Positions 1 to 7,607 of a DNA stretch of 32,973 nt are shown piece after piece. This stretch comes from Hyperthermus sp. (lineage in GTDB: Archaea; Thermoproteota; Thermoprotei_A; Sulfolobales; Pyrodictiaceae). Numbering within the stretch: position 1 is the stretch's first letter; each line of letters starts with the position of its first letter. The position numbers and the translations under genes are program-made. Where the stretch lies: contig QNYQ01000014.1 in NCBI GenBank assembly GCA_003978665.1, forward strand, positions 1-32,973. Reading direction: 5' to 3'. Under the pieces are notes generated by a model that worked only from the letters and a program-made list of their open reading frames with translations, did not search any database and was not told the DNA's origin.

Positions 1-1
1 A

Positions 2-130
2 GCAGAACTAATACTAGCCTCAACCGAGAGAGCCCTACTCCTACTAGACTCCGAGTCACTGGCCAGAGCCATACTCACCGAGAGAGACCTCCTAGCAGCA
101 TACCTCGGGGAGCGTAGAAGAGAATGCTAA
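2..130 (+). CDS. C-terminal end of a CBS-domain-like protein (partial)
   Basis: The window opens inside a gene. Frame 2 is open from base 2 and ends at TAA 128-130, giving about 42 residues. The tail 'LLLLDSESLARAILTERDLL' resembles the last strand and helix of a CBS domain, where a pattern like 'xVVDxxGxxxGIxTERDLL' is usual. That points to an adenosyl-nucleotide-sensing CBS protein, but only one half-motif is visible, so the family is a suggestion. Its stop overlaps the start of the next small ORF (ATGCTAA), which implies translational coupling. The ORF track missed it because the start lies outside the window. Confidence 0.5.
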   Translation, partial: AELILASTERALLLLDSESLARAILTERDLLAAYLGERRREC

Positions 131-246
131 AGGCCCCCGGAACATGGATCCCGTACATGCTACTAGCAGCAAGCATAGGCTATCTCGCAATAACCAAGCT
201 ACTTTGCAGACTGAAAGGGAAGAGGACCCAGAGGAGAGAGAAGTAG
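124..246 (+). CDS. 40-aa putative single-span membrane protein
   Basis: A short ORF runs from ATG 124 to TAG 244-246 (40 residues) and is absent from the ORF track. Its ATG overlaps the upstream stop in the arrangement ATGCTAA, typical of coupled genes in archaeal operons. The peptide has a hydrophobic stretch, 'WIPYMLLAASIGYLAITKLL', followed by a strongly basic tail (CRLKGKRTQRREK). This is the layout of one membrane helix with a cytoplasmic positive end. I recognise no family. The coding case rests on the overlap, the hydrophobic-then-basic pattern and a purine-rich stretch upstream of the ATG. The overlapping 144..863 frame reads low-complexity charged sequence here and is unlikely to be real over this part. 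Confidence 0.45.
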   Translation: MLKAPGTWIPYMLLAASIGYLAITKLLCRLKGKRTQRREK

Positions 247-407
247 ACAGTGCACCCACGGCAACCGCTCGCGGCCAGGACCGCTCAGCCCAAAGTCCTA
301 GGGGAAGGGAAAAAGTAACGCGATACTCCTCGCGGCTATGCCCAAGAATATCGGGTGCTCTCCCTGCCTGGAGGGCTCTCCCGGGTCTTCTGGCCGCTTC
401 CGGGGTG

Positions 408-863
408 ATGGCTGCCTTGGCTTCTAGGCGTTTGCTGTCTCGGCGCTTGCTGGGCCTGCTTGCCCGGGTTCCGTGGCGCTCGCTTGGCGTTCGCTGGGTG
501 CTGGTTTTTGGGGGTCTGGCTCGCCGTGGCGTGGGAGGCGATGTAGATCTTCTCGTGATGCCGGGGCCTCGTATCATTGAGGGGATGGGTCCATTGTGGA
601 GGATCGAGCTGGCGGGTTTAGTGGCTGAGGAGCTGGAGTTGGATTGGGGCTTGGTTGACGTGGTGGATGCACGTGATGCGCCCTGCCCGGTCGTGTTTGA
701 CGCGTGGAGGCATGGGGTGATGGTTTACGAGGAGGAGCCTGGAATGGCGAGGGATTGGCTTCTGGTAAGAGTCTCCATCTGCAGTGACTATGAGTTAGCC
801 GTTAAGCGTCTAGGAGTTGAACAGGCGGCTTTAGGTGCTGCTAGAAGGAGGTGGCCCCGGTAG
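408..863 (+). CDS. mntA: MntA-like minimal nucleotidyltransferase antitoxin (type VII TA)
   Basis: Protein of about 151 residues of the minimal nucleotidyltransferase (MNT) fold. It carries 'FGGLARRGVGGDVDLLV', which matches the GS-x(8-10)-DxD nucleotide and metal-binding signature, and a third acidic position in 'WGLVDVVD'. MntA-type proteins transfer AMP to a tyrosine of the partner HepT toxin and so silence it. The track ORF starts at 144, but residues 1-88 look like non-coding sequence and precede the expected fold, so I start at ATG 408 (GTG 405 is equivalent). The HepT partner follows directly. The spacing from GG to DxD is slightly shorter than in typical MNTs, but all key residues are present. 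Function is inferred from motifs and pairing. Confidence 0.75.
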   Translation: MAALASRRLLSRRLLGLLARVPWRSLGVRWVLVFGGLARRGVGGDVDLLVMPGPRIIEGMGPLWRIELAGLVAEELELDWGLVDVVDARDAPCPVVFDAWRHGVMVYEEEPGMARDWLLVRVSICSDYELAVKRLGVEQAALGAARRRWPR

Positions 864-1279
864 CCTTGGGTGTACTGTCCAGGCTTGCTAACACTACCGT
901 AGAGATGGCTGCTAGGCTTGATGTGCTTGCCGAGAGGGGGTTGAAGACCTGGGTGGAGGAGTTTGCCGTGCTTCATGCTCTTCAGGTTCAAGCTCAAGCC
1001 CTCCTCGACCTAGTGGTGCGTATTGCGGCCGAGCTGGGCTATCGGCCCACCAGCCCCAGGGAGGCTGCCCGCCTCCTGCTGGCCGAGGGGCTTATCGACG
1101 ATGACGAGTATGCTCTCTTAAGGCGTGTGGCCGGGTTCCGTAACGTGGTGGTTCACGAGTACATGGTTGTTGACATGGGGGTTGTCCGCAGCATACTCGG
1201 CTCCCGCGAGTACCGTAGGGTGGCTAGGCTTGCCGTAGAGCTCTTGGAGAGAGCGGAGGGGAGGGGCGTTGACTGTTAA
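851..1279 (+). CDS. hepT: HepT-like HEPN toxin (RNase)
   Basis: All-helical protein of about 142 residues with 'FRNVVVHEY' at residues 96-104. This is an exact RX4HXY motif, the catalytic site of HEPN/HepT ribonucleases; its tyrosine (Y104) is the residue that MntA partners adenylylate. The gene overlaps or abuts mntA: GTG 851 lies inside the mntA end and TTG 866 starts 2 nt after its stop. A Shine-Dalgarno-like AAGGAGG at 845-851 is too close to GTG 851 and better placed for TTG 866, so the protein may begin five residues later. The pair would form one transcription unit. It belongs to the DUF86/HepT class, and the toxin assignment follows from the motif plus the neighbour. Confidence 0.8.
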   Translation: MAPVALGVLSRLANTTVEMAARLDVLAERGLKTWVEEFAVLHALQVQAQALLDLVVRIAAELGYRPTSPREAARLLLAEGLIDDDEYALLRRVAGFRNVVVHEYMVVDMGVVRSILGSREYRRVARLAVELLERAEGRGVDC

Positions 1280-1321
1280 GCGTTCGCCTCCTTGGAGCGG
1301 GTCTGGGCGGGGCCCGTCGCT

Positions 1322-2263
1322 CTATGATATTATCCTGGCAATGTACAGTTTTGATTTCACGTAGTCGTAGAACATTTCTATGCCTACTAGCTTTGGCAGC
1401 TTGGTTACAATGTCCCTCTCGCTTACAATGCCTACAGGCTTGTTCTCAGAGTCTACTACGGCTAGGCCGCTTATCCCCCTCTTCCTCATAAGCCTTAGAG
1501 CCTGAGCTATGTCTGCTTCGGGGAGTATTCTTGCAGGATTACCCACCGCCACTTCCTCGACAGCGGTATTCATGACCTTCCTATCCTCTCTCTTCTCGAG
1601 CAGCGACAGGGTATGCTCGGTTGCCAGGTAGCCTAAGAGGTCTCTTGCAGTAGCCATTGCCTCGAGCGTGCCCTGCTCCGACACTATTGGCGCATGCCTG
1701 TAGCGGTGCGTGTCCATGAGCTCCAGCAGCGATATTATAGGGTCTTTTGAGGCAACAGTCCTAGCAGGCTTCGTCATGACTTCGTGGACGGCTGCGTGGA
1801 TGCTCGTAAGGGCCATTATACCCGCTATATGCTTCTCGGATATTATGCCGAGCACCTTCTCGTCCTTATCCACAACAACCACTGCGCCTATATTCAGCCT
1901 GGACATTATGTATATTACATCCTCCACGCCGAACTCTCCAATAACCACGTGGGGAGGATTACGCCACATGATATCCTCTACTCTAACCCGGCCCAGGAAG
2001 CCGTGGATCGAGCCCTCCTCGTAGCCCCTCCTCACAGCCCCCAGGATGCGTCTAATCGATAGTATACCGGTAAGCCTCCCCTTACCGTCCACGACCACGC
2101 CATGCCTTACGCCACGCTGGTCAAGAGCTATCATAGCCTCCAGCAAGCTCTGGCCGGGATCGAGAACAACGGGGGGAGGGTAATGGCCTATAAGCACAAG
2201 CCTAGCCTGCAATCCAGGGCCCGGGGGAGAGAGGGGGGCCTTATAGCGGTATAATAGCACCAC
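1322..2263 (-). CDS. Protein with four CBS domains
   Basis: 313-residue protein made almost entirely of four CBS repeats, at roughly residues 22-80, 95-150, 160-215 and 235-290. Repeat cores include 'GVVVDGKGRLTGILSIRRIL', 'AVVVVDKDEKVLGIISEKHI' and 'GLAVVDSENKPVGIVSERDI'. Paired CBS domains (Bateman modules) bind AMP, ATP, SAM or similar ligands. With no catalytic or membrane domain, this one is probably a stand-alone ligand sensor. It starts with GTG three bases after the aIF2-beta stop and must be co-transcribed with it. The regulatory target is unknown, and the coupling to a translation factor is the only clue. Confidence 0.85.
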   Translation of the reverse strand: MVLLYRYKAPLSPPGPGLQARLVLIGHYPPPVVLDPGQSLLEAMIALDQRGVRHGVVVDGKGRLTGILSIRRILGAVRRGYEEGSIHGFLGRVRVEDIMWRNPPHVVIGEFGVEDVIYIMSRLNIGAVVVVDKDEKVLGIISEKHIAGIMALTSIHAAVHEVMTKPARTVASKDPIISLLELMDTHRYRHAPIVSEQGTLEAMATARDLLGYLATEHTLSLLEKREDRKVMNTAVEEVAVGNPARILPEADIAQALRLMRKRGISGLAVVDSENKPVGIVSERDIVTKLPKLVGIEMFYDYVKSKLYIARIIS

Positions 2264-2266
2264 GGT

Positions 2267-2707
2267 TTAGAGCGGGGGCACGGGCTGCTCGGCTCCGCAT
2301 GCCTCGCAGACGAGCACCCAGGTCCTACCCCTCCTCTCCAGCCTGGTGTCGGGAGCACCGCATGTGGGGCAGATGACGTATGTTTTAACGAACCTCTGGG
2401 TTAGATTGTTGAGTGTTGCCGTTGAAACCCTCGTGTTTATGGTGAGTATGCCGCTCTCCTCGTCGTAGTTCCCGCTCGTACCCAGCTCCCGCAGCAAGTA
2501 CCTCATGACTATCCTCGGGTCCCTCCTCATAACGTCTGAGACCTGCTTGAAGTTCCTGACAAGGGTCTTACCCCCAACCCTTTCCACGAAAAGCCTTGGC
2601 AGCTCGAAGCGCGAGGCCTTGGCCCCCCGGCTGGGTAGCTTCGAGTAGAGGCGGTCAAGCAAGCTCTCGTAGGCGTATATTATGCTGGCCCTACCTGCCT
2701 CCCTCAC
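2267..2707 (-). CDS. eif2b: Translation initiation factor aIF2 subunit beta
   Basis: 146-residue homologue of archaeal IF2-beta, the small subunit of the heterotrimer that brings initiator Met-tRNA to the ribosome with GTP. The N-terminal helix, the central alpha-beta domain ('KQVSDVMRRDPRIVMRYLL', 'ELGTSGNYDEE') and the C-terminal zinc ribbon with two CxxC pairs ('CPTCGAP' and 'CEACGAEQ') are in the family order and length. It starts with GTG 2707. A TATA-like 'AATAATATAG' (minus strand, about 2734-2743) lies at the distance expected for a leaderless or nearly leaderless transcript. It is first gene of a two-gene unit with the CBS protein. Confidence 0.95.
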   Translation of the reverse strand: MREAGRASIIYAYESLLDRLYSKLPSRGAKASRFELPRLFVERVGGKTLVRNFKQVSDVMRRDPRIVMRYLLRELGTSGNYDEESGILTINTRVSTATLNNLTQRFVKTYVICPTCGAPDTRLERRGRTWVLVCEACGAEQPVPPL

Positions 2708-2733
2708 GGCGCACTCCCTCCGGCAGCTAACAC

Positions 2734-2743
2734 TATATTATTC
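2734..2743 (-). promoter_or_regulatory. TATA box for the aIF2-beta operon
   Basis: On the minus strand the sequence reads AATAATATAG, about 27-36 nt upstream of GTG 2707. This fits an archaeal TBP site with transcription starting almost at the start codon. It was identified by eye only. Confidence 0.45.
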
Positions 2744-2824
2744 CAGGCCAAGGACACAGTATTATGGGATAAATTCTTTCGCTACGCCATGGAATGGTTA
2801 CGGGCGATGCCAATGAGTAATGGA

Positions 2825-3130
2825 ATGGTGTACATGAACATCCACGATGTTAGGGGAGAGAGAATAGTGGCAATATGCGACGAGGAACTATACGGCGCGA
2901 AACTAGTTGACACAAGGCTCGGCATAGTGTTCCACGTGTCAGAGCCCTTCTACGGGGGACAGAAAGTGCCCCTGGACTACGCCCTCAGCATAGCACGTGA
3001 AGCAACCATAATAAACCTGGTGGGAAAGAGGAGCGTTGAAGCAGCTATACGTGAGGGGCTTGTACACCCTGACGCTGTACTAGATATTGCTGGGATACCT
3101 CATGCACAGGTCGTGAAAACCCCCTATTAG
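2825..3130 (+). CDS. DUF424 family protein
   Basis: About 101 residues of the archaeal DUF424 family (COG2412), recognised from 'IVAICDEELYGAKLVD', 'EPFYGGQKV', 'EATIINLVGKRSVEAAI' and the end 'GIPHAQVV'. It is a small protein conserved across archaea, suspected to act in translation or RNA metabolism, without an established reaction. The track start is ATG 2789. A plausible TATA (GGGATAAATTC, about 2765-2775) would put the transcript start near 2795, so I prefer ATG 2825, which gives the family-typical 'MVYMNIH' beginning. It is divergent from aIF2-beta. Its 3' end overlaps the minus-strand ORF at 3045 by 86 nt; because the last residues of DUF424 are conserved, this overlap is real on this side. 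Confidence 0.8.
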   Translation: MVYMNIHDVRGERIVAICDEELYGAKLVDTRLGIVFHVSEPFYGGQKVPLDYALSIAREATIINLVGKRSVEAAIREGLVHPDAVLDIAGIPHAQVVKTPY

Positions 3131-3389
3131 ATCCCCCATAGAGTATGTTCAAGGGATGGGTATTGAACCACTCCCGGTAAAGCATAGTCCTTAACGCCTC
3201 TTCCACGAAAAGGGCTGCATCATGGCCGAGGCCGAGAACATGCTCAATATACTCGTGGATAAAGCTCTCGTCAACATACCATTCAGCCTCCTCCTCAAGC
3301 ATAAGCCACCTTATATTAATAACTATAGTGTCTCCATCAAACCATGCAGCACCATCATCATCCTTCAAGCTCACCGTCACATTAACCAT
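3045..3389 (-). CDS. Small protein with an HExxxH motif (putative metal-binding, zincin-like)
   Basis: About 114 residues from ATG 3389. The middle reads 'FIHEYIEHVLGLGHDAALF', a His-Glu-x3-His helix with another His five residues on, followed by an acidic residue pair. This resembles metal-dependent hydrolase helices, although the spacing is HExxxH rather than the classic HExxH. A TATA-like ATTATAATG (minus, about 3475-3485) predicts a transcript start near 3454. GTG 3434 is therefore an alternative start that adds 15 residues ('VYKPPCLLAVHGVAA'). The last 28 or so codons lie on the opposite strand of the DUF424 end. I do not recognise a named family, and a protease role is only a possibility. 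Confidence 0.55.
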   Translation of the reverse strand: MVNVTVSLKDDDGAAWFDGDTIVINIRWLMLEEEAEWYVDESFIHEYIEHVLGLGHDAALFVEEALRTMLYREWFNTHPLNILYGGSNRGFSRPVHEVSQQYLVQRQGVQAPHV

Positions 3390-3594
3390 AGCGGCCACGC
3401 CATGAACAGCCAATAGGCAGGGGGGTTTATACACGTATTTAGCATCTATTACAGAGCCCTGTAATGCACATACTACATTATAATGGCGTTGCCGCAGACC
3501 CCCGGTACCAGGGGCGGGATACGAGGAAGGCATAGACATAGAAGAGGGTTGGCTGAGCTGCTGAGGCAGTCTTCCCTTCCGGCTCTGGAGGGCT

Positions 3595-5640
3595 TCATAG
3601 GCTTTTCAAGTGTATGGCGAAGAACTCGTCCATGTAGGCTTCATAGTTCTCTGGGACATATATTGTAGAGTCCTCGCCCTCTATGATAGAGGGGCCTTTT
3701 ATTGTTGCCCCGGGCTTGAGCATTTCCATTCTGTAGACGCTTGCTGTGGTCCAGTTTCCTCTAGTATAGATTCTTCTCTCTCGGAGCGGTAACGGCTTGT
3801 GTGGCCGCGGTTCCTGCCTGGGCAGCTTGGGTTTGAGCGTGAGCCCGTAGGCTGTAAGCCTAACGTTGACCACTTGCACCCTGGCTTCGGGTAGGCTGAA
3901 GCCGTAGCGTGATGCATGGGTTTTGTGGAAGTCCTCTATGGCCTTTTTCACGCTACCCTTGTAGGGTATGTTGAGCTCGCTGGATTGGCCCTTGTACCTC
4001 ATGTCGAGGCTCTCGGCGATAACTATGTTTGCGTCTTCTATTCCTTCGGCTCTAAGCGCCGCTATTGCCTTCTCCCTCAGCTGCTCCAGCACTTGTTCTA
4101 TATCAGTGTCGTCGACCTCCTCCGCATCCTTGACTATAGCCTTGTACATGTCGTGCCTAAAGTCTGCGAGAACGAGGCCTAGCGCCGAGAATACTCCGGG
4201 GAAAGGAGGCACTATAACCTCTCTCAACCCTAGCTCAGCCGCAAGCTCTGCAGCGTGCAGGGGGCCTGCCCCACCGTAGGCGAATAGGGTGAAGTCTCTT
4301 GGATCATAGCCTCTCTCAACGGTAACGAGGCGTAGCGCCCTAGACATCAACGTGTTGGCGAGGGTGATTATTGCCTCAGCTGTTTCAGCCACACCAAGGC
4401 CGAGCCTCCCAGCCAGTTTGCCGACGGCATCCCGTGCCAGTTGGGGATACAACTCTACCCTTCCGCCAGCAAGCCTTGAGGGTAGCCTGCCGAGCACAAG
4501 GTGGGCGTCGGTGACTGTGGGTTCTACGCCCCCTCTACCATAGCATGCCGGGCCCGGGACTGAACCCGCGCTCTTAGGGCCTAGGCGTAGTGCTCCTCCA
4601 GCGTCAATCCACGCTATTGTTCCTCCTCCAGCGCTCACCTCCACCAGGTCCACGTGGGGGTAGCGTATCGGATACCCCGTTCCCCTCAGCAGCCTCCCCA
4701 TGTGGATTCTTCCGCCAACCTCGTACTCGGGTACGACCAGTGGTTCACCGTTGATCACTGCTGAAGCCTTAGCCGTTGTACCCCCCATGTCGAAGCCGAG
4801 AGCATGCTCTATGCCGAGAAGCTTCGAGAAAAACGCTACAGCAACGCTTCCAGCAGCCGGTCCACTCTCCACAAAGGCTGCCGGAGTATCAATGGCTCTC
4901 TTAACGCTCGACAAGCCGCCACTACTCATCATCACGAGAAGGCTCCCGCGAAACCCCCTACTCTTAAGCTCCTCCCAGAGGATCTCCAGGTAGCGTGAAA
5001 GCATAGGCTTCAAAACAGCATTGACAACAGTCGTACTAGCCCTCTCATACTCCCTCGGCTGAGGGTCAACCTCGTGGCTAGCCACCACGATAGCCTCGGG
5101 GCACTCCTCGAGTATAGCCTGCTTAGCCCTAAGCTCGTGTACAGGGTTCACGTAACTATGAAGAAACACTATCGCAAACACGTCAACCCGGCCACACCAA
5201 TCCCGAGCCAGCTCCCGCACCCTGCCAACATCGAGAGCCTCAACCTCCTCGCCACCAGCCGCGATCCTCCCCCTCACACCAACCCTCATAGACCTTGGCA
5301 CAAGCGGAGGCAAACGGCTAAAGAACAGGTTATAGAGCTCTGGCCTATTCTGCCTCCCTATCTCAAGAACATCCCTAAACCCCTTATTAGTAACCAGCAG
5401 CACCTTAGGCCTCTCAAGGCCAACCTGGCCCAGAAAAAGATTTGTCCCAAGCGTAGTAGCATGCACCAAGACATCAACCGTGCCCAAATCCCAGCCCAAC
5501 TCCTCCAAAGCACCAATAACACTCCTCCACGGCTCCCTCGGAGAAGAAAGATACTTTACAGCAACCACAACCCCCCTCTCCTCGTCAAACGCCACCAGGT
5601 CAGTAAATGTGCCGCCAACATCAACGCCAACCCTCCTCAC
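3595..5640 (-). CDS. hyuA: HyuA-type hydantoinase/oxoprolinase family subunit
   Basis: 681-residue ASKHA-type ATPase of the hydantoinase A / acetone carboxylase-beta / oxoprolinase family, full family length. The phosphate loop is 'GVDVGGTFTDLV' at residues 5-16. Other landmarks are 'HATTLGTNLFLG', 'ESGPAAGSV', a second nucleotide motif 'GFDMGGTTAK', 'AGGGTIAWID' and 'PGPACYGRGG'. These enzymes use ATP to open cyclic amides such as hydantoins or 5-oxoproline, or carboxylate ketones, usually together with a HyuB subunit. No hyuB lies beside it here: downstream is the HExxxH ORF and upstream a tRNA gene. The substrate cannot be read from sequence. An amino-acid catabolic role would suit a peptide-fermenting archaeon. 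Confidence 0.9.
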   Translation of the reverse strand: MRRVGVDVGGTFTDLVAFDEERGVVVAVKYLSSPREPWRSVIGALEELGWDLGTVDVLVHATTLGTNLFLGQVGLERPKVLLVTNKGFRDVLEIGRQNRPELYNLFFSRLPPLVPRSMRVGVRGRIAAGGEEVEALDVGRVRELARDWCGRVDVFAIVFLHSYVNPVHELRAKQAILEECPEAIVVASHEVDPQPREYERASTTVVNAVLKPMLSRYLEILWEELKSRGFRGSLLVMMSSGGLSSVKRAIDTPAAFVESGPAAGSVAVAFFSKLLGIEHALGFDMGGTTAKASAVINGEPLVVPEYEVGGRIHMGRLLRGTGYPIRYPHVDLVEVSAGGGTIAWIDAGGALRLGPKSAGSVPGPACYGRGGVEPTVTDAHLVLGRLPSRLAGGRVELYPQLARDAVGKLAGRLGLGVAETAEAIITLANTLMSRALRLVTVERGYDPRDFTLFAYGGAGPLHAAELAAELGLREVIVPPFPGVFSALGLVLADFRHDMYKAIVKDAEEVDDTDIEQVLEQLREKAIAALRAEGIEDANIVIAESLDMRYKGQSSELNIPYKGSVKKAIEDFHKTHASRYGFSLPEARVQVVNVRLTAYGLTLKPKLPRQEPRPHKPLPLRERRIYTRGNWTTASVYRMEMLKPGATIKGPSIIEGEDSTIYVPENYEAYMDEFFAIHLKSL

Positions 5641-5780
5641 AATCCCCCCTCACAACACCCTCCACGGCACTAGTCGAGGATAGAACAAAGGTGCCAAAGA
5701 TGCCCGGCAAGGGGAGGAACGCTGGCAGCAAGGAGGAGATGGAGGGGCGGCGGGTTCACCTCCCCAGCCAAGGGGTGTTG

Positions 5781-5857
5781 TGGCGGGCCGGCCGGGATTT
5801 GAACCCGGGACCTACGGGTTAAAAGCCCGCCGCTCTACCAGGCTGAGCTACCGGCCC
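5781..5857 (-). tRNA. tRNA-Lys (anticodon UUU), CCA encoded
   Basis: The minus strand folds as a complete tRNA. The acceptor pairs GGGCCGG with CCGGCCC; the D arm is GCTC-AGCCTGGTA-GAGC; the anticodon stem is GCGGG with loop CTTTTAA (anticodon TTT); the T arm is CCGGG-TTCAAAT-CCCGG. Discriminator G is followed by an encoded CCA (plus-strand TGG at 5781-5783). No intron is visible in the anticodon loop. It sits alone between hyuA and the NfeD-type gene. Confidence 0.97.
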
Positions 5858-5980
5858 TCTCATCCCCGGGGGGCTTGCGTGCTGGAAAGAGCTGGCTGCT
5901 CTCCAGGCCCGCTTCTGGAGCCTCCCGGTTCCTCCTAGGAGCCTATAGGTTTTCCGCGCCGGGCCTGCGGGCCGGCGGGT

Positions 5981-5990
5981 GTTATAAGTT
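5981..5990 (+). promoter_or_regulatory. TATA box for the NfeD-type gene
   Basis: GTTATAAGTT lies 37-46 nt upstream of GTG 6027. The predicted transcript start is near 6010, leaving a short leader containing GGAGAG. Confidence 0.45.
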
Positions 5991-6026
5991 GTTTACAAGC
6001 TGTGGTCGGAGAGCTGTAGTGGACAT

Positions 6027-7451
6027 GTGGGGAGAGGTGTTATTGGGGAAGGGGCGTGTTCTGGGAGGGTTTGGGTTCGGCGCTTGCTGTATGCTGGCTC
6101 TGCTCGTTCTAGCCTAGTAGGGGTGGCTGTGGGTGTAGCGGGCTTCTTATCGGTGTTGGCTCTCGTGTTCTTTCTCGCATCCCTACCGGTTCCTGCCGTG
6201 GGACGGGAGGAGGCGGAGGGTTCTCTCATAGTTGTGGGCAGGGTTAGTGGGGTTGTATCGGGTGCTGTGCTGGATTATGTTAGGCAGCTTGTGGACTATG
6301 CTGAGAGCGTGAATGCATCACTCCTGGTCATTGAGGTGGATACTCCTGGGGGCTCTCTGGAGGCCACTCTTAGCATAGTAGGTGTGCTTCATTCTGCGAG
6401 GGTTCCCGTGGCTAGTCTTGTGGTTGGAAGATGGGCTATGAGTGCTGGAACAATCATAGTGGAGTGTAGTGATTATGCTGCGATGCAGCCTCTAACGCTG
6501 ATTGGCGCCGTGCAGCCTGTTGAGCTTACAACGAGCGGCGGCTACAAGCCTGTCAACGAATCGAAAGTACTCAACCCGGTCTACAAGGAGATTGAAGTAT
6601 GTATGAGGATGTCTGGACGGAACTATACGGTAGCCCGCCTCTTCGTCTACCAGAACCTGGTTCTCTCGGCGAGCGAGGCCTATAGGATGAGGGTTGTCGA
6701 CGGGATCGCCTCGGGCCCACTGGAGCTGGCGAGCATGCTCAATAATAGTTTCGTGCCGAGACTAAACAAAACCCTAATACTCACGCCGCCCCTAAGAGTC
6801 AAGTACTACACCGTGCCCCCAGGCCTCGTTCTCGCACAACTGCTCTCCGACCCCCTTGTAAGCTCGATGATAGCTAGCATGGCCATGCTGGTTATAATCC
6901 TGGGGCTCGCAACGGGACACCCACTTGTAGCCGTGCTCGGCATAGGCTTGTTTGCAATAAGCCTCTTCGGCCTAGGCCTAAGCGCCAGCCTGGTGGCTAC
7001 AGCACTCCTGCTAATAGGACTGCTCCTGCTAGCTATAGAGCTCGCCATAATACCCGGCTTTGGAGTGACGGGTGTAACGGGGCTACTATTAATGATGATA
7101 GGGTTGACGGTAGTGTTCACGGGAAAACCCATCTATATAACGGGAGAGGTCATGAGAAGGGCTCTACACATGCTCATAGCAGCCATACTACCCCCCACAG
7201 CACTATTCATGATAATAGTATACAAAGCCGTGAAGGTATGGAAGAAAAAACCCATCTACCACCCAGTACCCAAGGAGGCCCAGGGAAGAGCGATGGAGAG
7301 AATAGAGCCTGGCAAGGAAGGCTTCATAATAGTTGAGGGAGAGTATTGGAGAGCAAGAAATATCGGAGAAAGAACCATAGAGGAGGGAGAGAAGGTGAGG
7401 GTAAAAGGTAAGGAAGGCCCCCTCCTCCTCGTAGAGCCAATCGAACAATAG
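6027..7451 (+). CDS. nfeD: NfeD-family membrane-bound serine protease (ClpP class)
   Basis: 474-residue long-form NfeD protein in family order: signal/anchor helix (about 30-52), a ClpP-like protease domain (about 66-235), several membrane helices (about 275-400) and a C-terminal OB-fold (about 425-474, 'EYWRARNIGERTIEEGEKVRV'). The nucleophile region is 'WAMSAGTII' and the oxyanion region 'DTPGGSLEAT'. Long NfeD proteases usually cleave stomatin-type membrane proteins, but no stomatin gene is adjacent. The catalytic lysine is not obvious at its usual spacing before 'SGRN'; the nearest candidate is in 'VYKEIEV'. GTG 6027 follows a TATA (GTTATAAGTT, 5981-5990) by a suitable distance. TTG 6084, after GGGAGGG, is an alternative start. 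Confidence 0.88.
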   Translation: MGRGVIGEGACSGRVWVRRLLYAGSARSSLVGVAVGVAGFLSVLALVFFLASLPVPAVGREEAEGSLIVVGRVSGVVSGAVLDYVRQLVDYAESVNASLLVIEVDTPGGSLEATLSIVGVLHSARVPVASLVVGRWAMSAGTIIVECSDYAAMQPLTLIGAVQPVELTTSGGYKPVNESKVLNPVYKEIEVCMRMSGRNYTVARLFVYQNLVLSASEAYRMRVVDGIASGPLELASMLNNSFVPRLNKTLILTPPLRVKYYTVPPGLVLAQLLSDPLVSSMIASMAMLVIILGLATGHPLVAVLGIGLFAISLFGLGLSASLVATALLLIGLLLLAIELAIIPGFGVTGVTGLLLMMIGLTVVFTGKPIYITGEVMRRALHMLIAAILPPTALFMIIVYKAVKVWKKKPIYHPVPKEAQGRAMERIEPGKEGFIIVEGEYWRARNIGERTIEEGEKVRVKGKEGPLLLVEPIEQ

Positions 7452-7505
7452 TGGAGGAACCCCCCATAGCAGCTGAACACTGTAATACCGGAGTTACGTG
7501 GTACG

Positions 7506-7568
7506 ATGCAAGATTAGACACGCAGATACGGCGCAACCTATATGGTACGGATCCACACCCTCTTGCAT
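7506..7568. repeat. 8-bp inverted repeat in the intergenic region before the HTH-CBS gene
   Basis: ATGCAAGA (7506-7513) and TCTTGCAT (7561-7568) are exact reverse complements separated by 47 nt. The 199-nt gap between nfeD and the HTH-CBS gene has no other structure I can name apart from the downstream promoter. It could be half-sites of an operator or chance. Confidence 0.25.
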
Positions 7569-7607
7569 GAAGAAGAGAATTCTAAGACAAGAAGCCTGAT
7601 CAAATTA

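Noticed and set aside
92-577. 161-aa minus-strand ORF and the N-terminal 88 codons of the 144..863 ORF
   Set aside because: Low-complexity Arg/Ser/Pro-rich translation with no motif. It overlaps the better-supported 40-aa membrane ORF and the MntA gene.
5607-5822. Small plus-strand ORF running into the tRNA-Lys gene
   Set aside because: Its end is antisense to the tRNA, where 'GRDLNPGPTG' is the classic false translation of a tRNA T arm.
5875-6117. 80-aa plus-strand ORF before nfeD
   Set aside because: It shares bases with the NfeD start and promoter in another frame and has no recognisable domain.
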